From the NCBI RefSeq assembly GCF_006402735.1, contig NZ_CP017174.1, forward strand, positions 2,235,001-2,299,000: a stretch of DNA of 64,000 bases, given 5' to 3'. Below are positions 27,261 through 34,977 of this stretch, piece after piece (within the stretch, counting starts at the first letter, position 1; the number at the start of each line of letters is the position of its first letter). This DNA comes from Myxococcus xanthus (GTDB taxonomy: Bacteria; Myxococcota; Myxococcia; Myxococcales; Myxococcaceae). A program made the translations under genes and the position numbers. Below the pieces are notes generated by a model. That model searched no databases, was not told the origin of the DNA, and saw only the letters and a program-made list of their open reading frames with translations.

Positions 27261-28643
27261 TCAACCTCCTGACAGCACGCTCGCCCCAAGCACGACGTCG
27301 AGCGCTCGCTGCATCGCGGTGCTCATGCCGAGGTCCCCCGCATCAGCAGGGGAGCACCAGCGAAGCTCCTGGAAGGCGGGTGTGCTCGTGGGCCGGCGAG
27401 GACCGGAGACGCGCAGCAGCCGCAGCGAGAGGTCACGGTGGGTGAGCTGCCGCTTCACGGTGCCCAGCGCGCCTTCCAACGTCACGTCGACGCCCAGCGC
27501 GGCGGCGAGCCGGGCGCGGGCTTCGCTGTCCGGTGCATCGTCGGCGATTTCGGCGGCCGGCAGCTCCCATAGGCCTCCGAAGAGCCCGGCGTCCGCGCGG
27601 CGGGCGAAGAGGAGGGTGCCAGCATGGGGCCACACGGCGACGGCCAGCGTCAGCTTCTTGGGCGTGGCTCGCACCTTGGCGGGGGGCAGCTCGTCCACGC
27701 GGCCCTTGCGGAAGGCGACACAGGCTCCGCGCACGGGGCACAGCAGGCACAGCGGGTTCTCTGGCCGGCACGTGGTTGCGCCGTGCTCCATGAGGGCCTG
27801 GTTGAAGTCACCGGGCCGCTCGCCCTTCACCAGCGCGGTGGCGAGTGCCCACAGTGTGGCCTCTCGCTGGCGGTCTCCTGGAGCGCCTTCGACCTCGAAG
27901 ATGCGAGAGAAGACGCGCGCGACGTTGCCGTCCACCAGCGGCGCTTCTTCGCCAAAGGCGATGGAGGCCACCGCGCCTGCGGTGTAGCGGCCGAAGCCGG
28001 GCAGTTCGAGCAGCTCTGCGGCGGCGGACGGCAGGGTGCCGCCGAAGCGCGCGACGACTTCCTGTGCGGCGCGGTGCAGGTTGCGGGCGCGGCTGTAGTA
28101 GCCCAGGCCCTTCCAGCCCGCGAGCACGTCATCCAGCGGCGCCGAGGCCAACGCGCGCGCCGTGGGGAATCGCGCGAGGAACCGCTCCCAGTAGGGAATC
28201 ACCGTCGACACCTGGGTCTGCTGGAGCATGACTTCGCTCAGCCAGATGGCATACGGGTCCCGGGTGCGGCGCCAGGGCAGGTCGCGTTTGTTCCGGTCGT
28301 ACCAGTCCAGCAGCGGCCCACGCACGCTGGCGAGGTGCGCCGGGGCGGGGGGGACAGTGGCCGCGGGCGGCGCGGAAGGAGGACGCCCGGCGCGAGTCTT
28401 CCGGGCTGGCGCTTCCTCGGGTGGTGCCGCGGCCGTGACGGCAGCTCGCGTCTTCGTGGCGATGCTTTCGCGCGGCACCTGCGCGTCCTCGATGGCGGGC
28501 TTCGCGCGGACCTTCGATGTGCCACTCGCGCCGGCGAGCGTTGCGTCTTCTGTGGCGGGCTTCGAGCGAGTCTTGGATGCGGCGCCGCCGGACGTTGAAG
28601 CAGAAGGCTTCGTGCGGGGGACACGGGGACTGCGGGAGGTCAT
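27261..28643 (-). CDS. mutY: A/G-specific adenine glycosylase MutY with basic N-terminal extension
   Basis: Removes adenine mispaired with 8-oxoguanine. The 460 residues show a conserved catalytic Glu (EVMLQQTQ), the helix-hairpin-helix (LPGFGRYTAGAVASIAFG), the catalytic Asp region VDGNVARV, and the 4Fe-4S Cys cluster C-x6-C-x2-C-x5-C (CRPENPLCLLCPVRGAC). The C-terminal part is Nudix-like for 8-oxoG recognition. It begins with about 100 residues of Lys/Ala/Thr-rich low-complexity sequence containing two similar units (KTRSKPATEDA and KVRAKPAIEDA). ATG 28643 overlaps the SDR stop (ATGA), so the genes are coupled. Confidence 0.95.
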   Translation of the reverse strand: MTSRSPRVPRTKPSASTSGGAASKTRSKPATEDATLAGASGTSKVRAKPAIEDAQVPRESIATKTRAAVTAAAPPEEAPARKTRAGRPPSAPPAATVPPAPAHLASVRGPLLDWYDRNKRDLPWRRTRDPYAIWLSEVMLQQTQVSTVIPYWERFLARFPTARALASAPLDDVLAGWKGLGYYSRARNLHRAAQEVVARFGGTLPSAAAELLELPGFGRYTAGAVASIAFGEEAPLVDGNVARVFSRIFEVEGAPGDRQREATLWALATALVKGERPGDFNQALMEHGATTCRPENPLCLLCPVRGACVAFRKGRVDELPPAKVRATPKKLTLAVAVWPHAGTLLFARRADAGLFGGLWELPAAEIADDAPDSEARARLAAALGVDVTLEGALGTVKRQLTHRDLSLRLLRVSGPRRPTSTPAFQELRWCSPADAGDLGMSTAMQRALDVVLGASVLSGG

Positions 28644-29452
28644 GCGTCCTTCTTCTTCGAAGCCACCGCCATGCGGCGGGCGACACGGTCGAACAGGGAG
28701 GGCACCCACCGGTTGGCCACCACCATCACCCGGCCGGGCAGCGTGAGTACGGTGTCGCGCCGTCCACTCCGGCTCGCACGAACCATCGCGTCGGCGACTT
28801 CTTCCGCGGACATGGCCTTCAGCGGGATGGCGTCCTGTCGCCAGCCCTCCGCATGGAGGCGGTTCTCCCGGAAGTCGCTTTCGGTGAAGCCGGGCGACAC
28901 GAGCAGCACCTGGATGCCCTCGGCGGCCAGCTCCGCGCGCAGCGACTCCGTCATTGCATTCACCGCGGCCTTGGACGCGCAGTAGCCGCCCAGCAGCGGC
29001 AGTCCCCGGTGGCCCAGCACGGAGCTGACGTTGACCACCTGCGCGCCACGCCGCTTGCGCAACAGCTGCAGTGCCTCGCGCGTCATCCGCCATAGACTGA
29101 AGACGTTCAGCTCGAAGACCTGCCGGAGTTGCTCCTCCCCAACGCCCTCCAGCGGTCCGTAGAGTCCCTGGCCCGCGTTGTTGACGAGCACATCCAGCCC
29201 ACCGAAGGCGGCATCCGTCTCGCGCACCAGCCGCGTCACGTCGTCGCCCACCGTGACGTCGCACCGCACCGGCAGTGCCCTCACGCCCAGTGACGCCACT
29301 TCACGGGCTGCGTCCTCGAGTTCGGGAAGCCGGCGCGCGGCCAGGACGACATCCGCGCCCGCGGCGGCGTAGGCCCTCGCCGCCGCCCTGCCAATGCCTC
29401 CGGAAGCCCCCGTGATGAGGACCACCCGGCCCTTGAAGGGTTGGGTCTTCAT
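28640..29452 (-). CDS. short-chain dehydrogenase/reductase
   Basis: A 270-residue SDR. It has the cofactor motif TGASGGIGRAAARAY, the NNAG motif (LVNNAGQGLYGPL), the catalytic Ser region VNVSSVLGHRGL, and the YxxxK pair in GYCASKAAVNAMTESLRAEL. R/A-rich turn AARR suggests NADP(H) preference. Substrate is unknown. A longer start at 29467 is possible. It is translationally coupled to mutY (ATGA), an unlikely functional partner, so perhaps just operon economy. Confidence 0.92.
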   Translation of the reverse strand: MKTQPFKGRVVLITGASGGIGRAAARAYAAAGADVVLAARRLPELEDAAREVASLGVRALPVRCDVTVGDDVTRLVRETDAAFGGLDVLVNNAGQGLYGPLEGVGEEQLRQVFELNVFSLWRMTREALQLLRKRRGAQVVNVSSVLGHRGLPLLGGYCASKAAVNAMTESLRAELAAEGIQVLLVSPGFTESDFRENRLHAEGWRQDAIPLKAMSAEEVADAMVRASRSGRRDTVLTLPGRVMVVANRWVPSLFDRVARRMAVASKKKDA

Positions 29453-29563
29453 GCCGGCGCGCACCATACCTTCCCGGTTGCCTGGGGGGACTGTCTTTCA
29501 GCGACCAGCGGGGGCCTGTTTCCTCGCCTGTTCCCCTTCTGGTGGAGCGGGCGAACGCCTAGG

Positions 29564-30547
29564 ATGCGCGCCTTCATGCGGCGCCCCCCTCTCAGCAACG
29601 ACTTCTCCTGGTCCAAGAGCCGCCACGAGAAGTTCTCCGAGTGCCTTCGCGCGTACTACCTCTACTACTACCGCTCCTGGGGCGGCTGGGAGGCGAGCGC
29701 GCCCAAGGACGTACGCGAGCTCTACGTGCTGAAGAAGCTGGGCAACCGCTACACGTGGGCCGGCAGCGTGGTGCACGAGAGCATCAAGGACGTGCTGTTG
29801 GACTGGCGCGCGGGCCGCGAGGTGGACCCGGCGGCGGTGGAGGCGCGCACGCGCAAGCTGATGCAGGACGACTTCCGGCACTCGCGCTCGAAGAACTACT
29901 GGTCGCAGAAGTACCGCAAGCAGTTCACCGGCCTGGTGGAGCACGAGTACGCCGAAGCCGTGCCGGACGAGGCGTGGAAGCAGAACTGGGAGACGGTGCG
30001 CTCCGCGCTGTCGTGGTTCTTCTCCTCGCGCTGGAAGGACCTGGCGCACAGCCTCAAGCCCGAGCAGTGGCTGGAGGTGGACGCGGGCTTCGACTTCGCC
30101 CACTTCACGATGGACGGCCTCAAGGTCTTCGCGATTCCCGACCTGGCCTTCGTGGACGCGGATGGCACGCCGGTGGTGGTGGACTGGAAGACGGGCAAGT
30201 CGCGCGACGGGTACGACGAGCAGGTGCTCGGCTACGCGCTCTACGTGGCCCAGCGCTACCGCTTCCCGGTGGAGAAGGTGCGCGCCTCGCTCGTGTACCT
30301 CAACGAGGGCAAGGAGCAGGACGTCACGGTGGACCCGGAGGCCATGGCCTCCTTCCACCGGCACTTCGAGCAGAGTGTGGCGAAGATGCGCTCGCTGCTG
30401 AAGGACCCGGCCACCAACACGCCGCTGGACGCGTCCGCGTTTCCGCCCACGGAGTCGCTGACGTCCTGCGCGCGGTGTGTCTTCCGCCGTCCCTGCGGAC
30501 GTGAGGGTGCCGCGGCCGAGGTGCCCCAACCGCAGCAGGTGGTCTGA
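29564..30547 (+). CDS. PD-(D/E)XK nuclease with a predicted Fe-S Cys cluster
   Basis: A 327-residue stand-alone nuclease of the RecB/PD-(D/E)XK type. The active-site motifs are VFAIPDLAF (Asp), VVVDWKTGKS (the D-x-K element) and the QxxxY motif in QVLGYALY. A Cys cluster CARCVFRRPC near the C-terminus together with Cys in FSECLRAYYLYYY near the N-terminus matches the four-Cys layout of Cas4/AddB-type Fe-S nucleases. No helicase domain is attached. Starts at 29564 or ATG 29576 are both possible. Its partner is unknown; a helicase (recQ, or the UvrD-type gene at 41.3 kb) is not adjacent. Confidence 0.85.
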   Translation: MRAFMRRPPLSNDFSWSKSRHEKFSECLRAYYLYYYRSWGGWEASAPKDVRELYVLKKLGNRYTWAGSVVHESIKDVLLDWRAGREVDPAAVEARTRKLMQDDFRHSRSKNYWSQKYRKQFTGLVEHEYAEAVPDEAWKQNWETVRSALSWFFSSRWKDLAHSLKPEQWLEVDAGFDFAHFTMDGLKVFAIPDLAFVDADGTPVVVDWKTGKSRDGYDEQVLGYALYVAQRYRFPVEKVRASLVYLNEGKEQDVTVDPEAMASFHRHFEQSVAKMRSLLKDPATNTPLDASAFPPTESLTSCARCVFRRPCGREGAAAEVPQPQQVV

Positions 30548-30551
30548 GCGC

Positions 30552-31418
30552 CTAGCGCGCCGACGCGAGCCGCCGCACCACCACGCCCGCCGCGTTCATC
30601 CCGAAGCAGGACGTGACGAAGGCCACGCTGCCGTCAATCTGCGTGCGGTGGTCGCAGGTGTGGAACTCGTTGTCCTGCGGGCACACGCACAGGAAGCCGT
30701 CGGTGGCGTCGTCGTACTGGAGCGTCACCGGCAGCCGCCGCGCTTCGATGGAGTACACGGCGGTGATGCCCGTGTGCTTGTCCGTCTCCACCGCGTACTT
30801 GCGCTTGAGCAGCTTGCGGATGTCCTTGGCGAAGGGGTCCATGTGCGTCTCGGACAGGTCCTCCACGCGGATGGCGGTGGGGTCCAACCGGCCCGCGGCG
30901 CCCATGGAGCTGACCACCGGCACGCCCAGCGTCACGCAGCGGTGCAGCAGGTGCAGCTTCGCCTTCACGTTGTCGATGGCGTCCACGACGAAGTCGTACT
31001 GGCCCGGCTGGAGCATCTGCTCGGCCACGTCCGCGCGGTAGAACTCGCGCACCGCCTCCACCTTCGCCGCCGGATTGATTTCCTGGCAGCGCTGCGCCAT
31101 CAGCTCCGCCTTGGGCTTGCCCACGGCCTTCACCGTCGCGTGGAGTTGGCGGTTGGTGTTGGTGACGCACACGTCGTCATGGTCCACCAGCGTCAGGTGG
31201 CCAATGCCGCTGCGCACCAGGCCCTCCGCCGCGAAGCTGCCCACGCCGCCCAGGCCGAACACCACCACGCGCGCGTTGGCCAGCCGCTCCATCGCGGAGT
31301 CGCCCAGCAGGCGGCCGGTCCGGTCGAAGCGCCGGGAGAGCTTGAAGGGACGGGCGAGCGAGTCCGGGGCGGTGGGCGGAGTCTCAGGGGCAGGGGCGGG
31401 GAGCGGCTGCGGGTTCAT
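30552..31418 (-). CDS. tcdA: tRNA threonylcarbamoyladenosine dehydratase TcdA (ThiF/MoeB superfamily)
   Basis: A 288-residue E1-like enzyme. The ATP-binding motif is VVFGLGGVGSFAAEGLVRSGIG (~52-70), followed by VDHDDVCVTNTNRQ, and DAIDNVKAKLHLL later. The C-terminal GSVAFVTSCFGMNAAGVVVRRL matches the TcdA subgroup, which cyclises t6A to ct6A in ANN-decoding tRNAs. The short N-terminal extension is low-complexity. Convergent with the nuclease gene, with a 4-bp gap. Identification against MoeB and other ThiF members rests on the C-terminal signature. Confidence 0.88.
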   Translation of the reverse strand: MNPQPLPAPAPETPPTAPDSLARPFKLSRRFDRTGRLLGDSAMERLANARVVVFGLGGVGSFAAEGLVRSGIGHLTLVDHDDVCVTNTNRQLHATVKAVGKPKAELMAQRCQEINPAAKVEAVREFYRADVAEQMLQPGQYDFVVDAIDNVKAKLHLLHRCVTLGVPVVSSMGAAGRLDPTAIRVEDLSETHMDPFAKDIRKLLKRKYAVETDKHTGITAVYSIEARRLPVTLQYDDATDGFLCVCPQDNEFHTCDHRTQIDGSVAFVTSCFGMNAAGVVVRRLASAR

Positions 31419-31446
31419 GGCGGTCCTCTATAACGCGACCGCTCGC

Positions 31447-32244
31447 CTACCGCGAAGGCGCAGGGAAAGCTTCCCGGAAGAAGCGGCGGGCATTCTCGGT
31501 CGTCTGCCGGGCGACCTCCTCGACGGGCTCCCCTCGGACGCGGGCCATGCCCTCCAGGATGTGGGGAAGGTAGCCCGGCTCGGAGCGCGTCCCCCGGTGG
31601 GGCGTGGGGGCCTGGTCCGGGGCGTCCGTCTCCGCCATCAGCCGGTCCAGGGGGATGGCCCGGAGCGCATCCAGGGGCTTGCGGGCCCCCGCCCAGGTGA
31701 CGGGGCCCGCGAAGGAGAAGTGGCAGCCCTTCTGGAGATAGAAGCGCGCCAGCTCCACGCCGCCGCTGTAGCTGTGCATGAGCAGGCCGGCCTCGGGGAG
31801 GGGCTCCTCCTTCAGCAGTTCGATGAGGGCCGGGTGCAGCCGGTGACAGTGCATCAGCACGGGCAGGCCGTGCTTGCGCGCCAGCGCGAGGTGTCGCTTC
31901 AGCACCGTCACCTGCCGTTCCAGCGGCGCGCCCGGAAGGCTGGGGCCGTCCAATCCGCACTCACCCACGGCCGCCGCGCCGCCCTTCGCGAGCAGCGCGT
32001 CCAGGTGTTCGAGCACGGCGTCGTCCTCTTCCGGGGGCATGTCGGGGAGGAGCTGCGGGTGGATGCCCAGGCCCACCTGAAGGCGGGCATCCTGGCGGGA
32101 CATCTCCAGCAAGGGCTCCCAGTCATGCGGGCCCACGCCAGGGATGACGATGCCGTGGAGGCCCGCGGCCCATGCGCGTGAGAGGACTTCATTCCTGTCG
32201 GCGTCGAAGCGGGACGCATCCAGGTGGCAATGGGTGTCTATCAT
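31447..32244 (-). CDS. TatD family metal-dependent DNase/hydrolase
   Basis: A 265-residue TIM-barrel amidohydrolase-like enzyme. Metal-ligand motifs are in order: HCHLDAS (His5, His7), VGECGLD, VLMHCHRLHP, LLMHSYSGG, and ETDAPDQAP near the end. The family includes TatD and YcfH-type 3'-5' DNases. The long frame to 34062 is antisense to the lipoprotein gene; ATG 32244 with GGGAGC about ten bases before it is the start. Confidence 0.93.
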   Translation of the reverse strand: MIDTHCHLDASRFDADRNEVLSRAWAAGLHGIVIPGVGPHDWEPLLEMSRQDARLQVGLGIHPQLLPDMPPEEDDAVLEHLDALLAKGGAAAVGECGLDGPSLPGAPLERQVTVLKRHLALARKHGLPVLMHCHRLHPALIELLKEEPLPEAGLLMHSYSGGVELARFYLQKGCHFSFAGPVTWAGARKPLDALRAIPLDRLMAETDAPDQAPTPHRGTRSEPGYLPHILEGMARVRGEPVEEVARQTTENARRFFREAFPAPSR

Positions 32245-32364
32245 TGAGCAGGCAGCTCCCTTGGGCCGTTCATTCAGGAACACGCTGCGTGCTCCTGCGC
32301 ATCCGGGTAAGCGCGCCCGGAAAGGCTGACGGTATACGCGCCCTCTATTCTCCGGAGGGTTTCC

Positions 32365-33849
32365 ATGACCAAGCGTGTCGTTATCAGCGCGCTGTGTGGC
32401 GTGCTGCTGGTGCTGTCGACGGGGTGCGGTGACGAGTGTGTCGATGCATTCGACTGCCGCAGCGACAACGGGCCACCCCCGGCGGGGAAGGATTGGACGT
32501 GCCGCTCGGGCAACTGTGAGCTGCGCGATGTCCAGCGGCCGCCCGAGGAGGACGCTGGGACGGAAGAGGACGCCGGCACCGAGGAAGACGCTGGCACCGA
32601 AGCGGACGCGGGCACTGAAGTGGACGCCGGCACGGGCGACGACGGTGGCGTGGTCGTCATCGGCACGGGGGCCAAGGGCGAGGCTTGCACCGCGTCCTCC
32701 GACTGCGCCGCGGGCCTGCGTTGTGAGGGCACGACCGAGGCCATGACGTGTCAGGCGCTGCACGTGGCCTTCACGGCCATGGACGACACCGACGAAATGG
32801 CTGCGGTGGTGACGCGCTTTGATGAGCCGGAGCCCACGCGGCTGTCGGACGCCGCAGAGAACAGCCTCTACCCGCGCTGGAACCCGGCCGGCAACCGGAT
32901 TGCCTTCGTCCAGGGCGCCACCGAGACGGGCAGCTCGACGGGGAACCTGGCCGGTGAGCTGGTGGCGCGCGACGTGCCGCTGGTGGCGGGCACGCCCACG
33001 ATGCTCGCCAACGGCACCACGGGCAGCACCGAGGGCTTCCTCTACCTGGAGTGGGAGCCGGGTGATTCTCTCCTGTACGTGCGCCGCGATGGCGACAGCA
33101 TCTCCGGCATCTCCCGCGTCCCGGCAGAGGGCGGCAAGGTGGAGCAGGTCACAGCGTTGGGTTCCTCCCCGGCCTGGCGCAATGGCAACACGTTCGCGTT
33201 CAGCACCGCCACCGTCGGCATCTCCACGGACACCGTGGGTGGCGGCGCGCCCAAGCCGCTGGCCATCGCGGGCCCCACGGCGGAGCAGCCGCACTACAAC
33301 CGCGTCAATGACCAGCTCCTGTTCCTCCGTCCGGATGACTCGCGGCCGGTGGGGCTGAACACCGCGCTCTACATCGTCCCCGTGAGCGGCGCCGCCGTGC
33401 AGACAATTGCCGAGTTCAGCACGGCGGCCGTCGAGGGTGGCTCGGTGGATTCCTACATCGCCAACCCCACCTGGGCGCGGGATGGCAGCTGGGTGGCGTA
33501 CGTGCGCGCCTACTTCTTCAACCCCACCACGGGTGAGCCGGAGCTCTGCGGCGCCGGCACCTCGCCCTGCGCCGGCGACCCGGGCAACATCATCTTCCTG
33601 CGCCGCATCAACCCGGCGGACGGCGCCCCGGTGGGGGATGAGGTCAGCTTCGCCGAGGGCGCCACGCTCCCGTCGTTCTCTCCGGATGGCCACTACGTGG
33701 CCTACATCCAGGCGGGGCAGCTCTACGTCCAGCAGATTGACCCGGCGGCGGGCGCGAAGGTGGGTGACCCCATCGTCCACCCGCTGGGGGACTACACCCT
33801 CCAGACGTCGCGCGGCGATGACCACCGCCCGCGCTGGCAGCCCCGGTAG
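32365..33849 (+). CDS. TolB-like beta-propeller lipoprotein with 6-residue repeat
   Basis: A 494-residue lipoprotein (CGVLLVLSTGC; lipid Cys21). Residues 61-90 are five tandem [E-x-D-A-G-T] units, encoded by five 18-bp units with varied wobble bases. A Cys-rich segment follows (ACTASSDCAAGLRC, an EB-module-like pattern). From ~140 the protein has repeated beta-propeller blades (YPRWNPAGNRIAFVQGA; SPAWRNGNTFAF; NPTWARDGSWVAYVRA; LPSFSPDGHYVAYIQ), resembling TolB/PD40 repeats. It is probably exposed at the outer membrane or periplasm. A terminator-like hairpin follows at 33879. Confidence 0.85.
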   Translation: MTKRVVISALCGVLLVLSTGCGDECVDAFDCRSDNGPPPAGKDWTCRSGNCELRDVQRPPEEDAGTEEDAGTEEDAGTEADAGTEVDAGTGDDGGVVVIGTGAKGEACTASSDCAAGLRCEGTTEAMTCQALHVAFTAMDDTDEMAAVVTRFDEPEPTRLSDAAENSLYPRWNPAGNRIAFVQGATETGSSTGNLAGELVARDVPLVAGTPTMLANGTTGSTEGFLYLEWEPGDSLLYVRRDGDSISGISRVPAEGGKVEQVTALGSSPAWRNGNTFAFSTATVGISTDTVGGGAPKPLAIAGPTAEQPHYNRVNDQLLFLRPDDSRPVGLNTALYIVPVSGAAVQTIAEFSTAAVEGGSVDSYIANPTWARDGSWVAYVRAYFFNPTTGEPELCGAGTSPCAGDPGNIIFLRRINPADGAPVGDEVSFAEGATLPSFSPDGHYVAYIQAGQLYVQQIDPAAGAKVGDPIVHPLGDYTLQTSRGDDHRPRWQPR

Positions 33850-33878
33850 CCCCAGGCTGTTGACGGCGTGAAGTCCCA

Positions 33879-33910
33879 GGCCCGCGTCTCCCCAGGGGGG
33901 CGCGGGCCTT
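33879..33910 (+). terminator. intrinsic terminator after the beta-propeller lipoprotein
   Basis: GGCCCGCG ... CGCGGGCC stem (8 bp), with an inner CCCC/GGGG extension, followed by TT. The T-tract is short, so it is likely but not certain. Confidence 0.65.
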
Positions 33911-34012
33911 CGTCGCTTCCGGGATGGCGCGCGGCGCCTTGTCACCGCGCGAGATGCGGCATAGGGAGGGGCGCGCGGGCCCACCCCAGGGTCCGTCCAC
34001 CGGAGGACCCGC

Positions 34013-34264
34013 ATGAGGCGCTTTCTTGTTCCTGGCTTCCTGCTCTTCACCGCCTGCGCCACCGTGCCGGCTCACAGCCTGGACGAGGGCTGTGGTGGCA
34101 CCGTGGCCGAGGAGCCACAGCCGCTGGCCGCACCTGTGCGCCTGGAGACACTCTCCGGCAGCTTCCTGGTGCACCCGAACAACGCGGAAGACTTCGAGAA
34201 GCTGCTCGCGGGAGAACCCACGCGGCAGCGCTACAACGCTGGCATCCTGATGGCGGGAGACTGA
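34013..34264 (+). CDS. small lipoprotein
   Basis: An 83-residue protein with a lipoprotein signal (VPGFLLFTAC; lipid Cys15). The mature part is short, with a pair of Cys near the N-terminus (DEGCGG) and the acidic stretch FLVHPNNAEDFEKLLAGE. GGAGG lies six bases before the ATG at 34013. No family recognised; function unknown. Confidence 0.65.
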   Translation: MRRFLVPGFLLFTACATVPAHSLDEGCGGTVAEEPQPLAAPVRLETLSGSFLVHPNNAEDFEKLLAGEPTRQRYNAGILMAGD

Positions 34265-34325
34265 CGTCCACGCCGCCGCGGGGGCAGACGCGCGCGCCAC
34301 GCCGGCCGGGACAGGGGCGGAGGGC

Positions 34326-34568
34326 TCAGCCTTCCACGACGATGCGGCGCCCCAGCGCCCGGGTCATCTGCGGCGAGGTGAGCTGGGCCAGCACGTCCAC
34401 CAGCTCCCCGCCGGAGGTCTCGAAGGCCGCCGCGATGACCTCGCCCACCGTCAGGTGGACCTTGCCCGCCGCCGCCCGGGCCCGCTGGGCCGTTCGCCGG
34501 AGCGCGGGCATCACCCGCCGGCCCTGCCTGGGAACCGCGCCACTTCTACGAGTCGTCCGCTTGCCCAT
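34326..34568 (-). CDS. small basic protein
   Basis: An 80-residue protein starting MGKRTTRRSGAVPRQGRR, strongly basic for the first ~35 residues, then helical (VHLTVGEVIAAAFETSGGELVDVLAQL) and ending in RALGRRIVVEG. ATG 34568 follows GGGAGGAA at five bases. A nucleic-acid-binding role is suggested only by charge. I do not recognise the family. Confidence 0.65.
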   Translation of the reverse strand: MGKRTTRRSGAVPRQGRRVMPALRRTAQRARAAAGKVHLTVGEVIAAAFETSGGELVDVLAQLTSPQMTRALGRRIVVEG

Positions 34569-34748
34569 GGGTTCCTCCCACCGCACCGTGCTACGCGGGT
34601 GAGTACACCGTGGGTCTGACACATGCAGTTGAGGTGCCAGCGGCCTGACTACCTGGCCGGTGGGACAATGCCCCTCATTTCCCAGGCAGAAAGCGGGGTT
34701 AAGCAGATAGTCAGCTCGCTGGGTTCACGGTGCTGCCCGGGTATGAAT

Positions 34749-34817
34749 CGTTTCATCGAGCGTTTTCGTTCACTCTGAGCGCAATCTCGACGTTTCGTTC
34801 AACGGCCCCGTTTCGTC
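34749..34817. repeat. four CGTTTCGT-like direct repeats
   Basis: Copies begin at 34749 (CGTTTCATC), 34761 (CGTTTTCGTTCA), 34791 (CGTTTCGTTCA) and 34809 (CGTTTCGTCA). Spacing is irregular (about 12, 30 and 18 bp). They could be iterons or tandem protein-binding sites upstream of the zinc-ribbon gene. Confidence 0.5.
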
Positions 34818-34893
34818 ACGTGGCTTACAATTCTTGGCACCTAGGTCCAATCTGACCTCGATGTCAGAGTCGAGCCTTCCCGCAGAAGTCCGT

Positions 34894-34936
34894 CTTTCCG
34901 GGCGGAAAGCCAGAACATCCTGACACGACTGTCGTG
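34894..34936. promoter_or_regulatory. two adjacent perfect palindromes upstream of the zinc-ribbon gene
   Basis: CTTTCCG-GG-CGGAAAG (34894-34909) and CACGAC-T-GTCGTG (34924-34936), both perfect. They lie 42-84 bp upstream of the preferred start at 34978. They look like regulator-binding dyads; the regulator is unknown. Confidence 0.5.
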
Positions 34937-34977
34937 GCCTCGTGGGCGGCGCGGGCAGTGCGGTATACGCCGGGGGC

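Larger units (their letters stand above)
34569..34977. other. 409-bp intergenic region with AT-richer repeats and palindromes
   Basis: The region separates the small basic gene (minus) from the zinc-ribbon gene (plus), a divergent arrangement. Its middle (about 34660-34900) is visibly less GC-rich than the rest of the window. It holds four CGTTTCGT-like copies (34749-34817) and two palindromes (34894-34909 and 34924-34936). No coding frame on either strand is convincing; a minus-strand frame at 34770-35384 is a shadow. It probably carries promoters and operators for both genes. Confidence 0.6.

Noticed and set aside
32245-34062. Upstream extension of the tatD-type frame on the minus strand
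   Set aside because: Antisense to the propeller lipoprotein; the TatD-type motif begins at ATG 32244.
34834-34850. Sigma54-like promoter (TTGGCAC ...)
   Set aside because: The -24 half fits, but no GC dinucleotide is found at the right distance for the -12 half.
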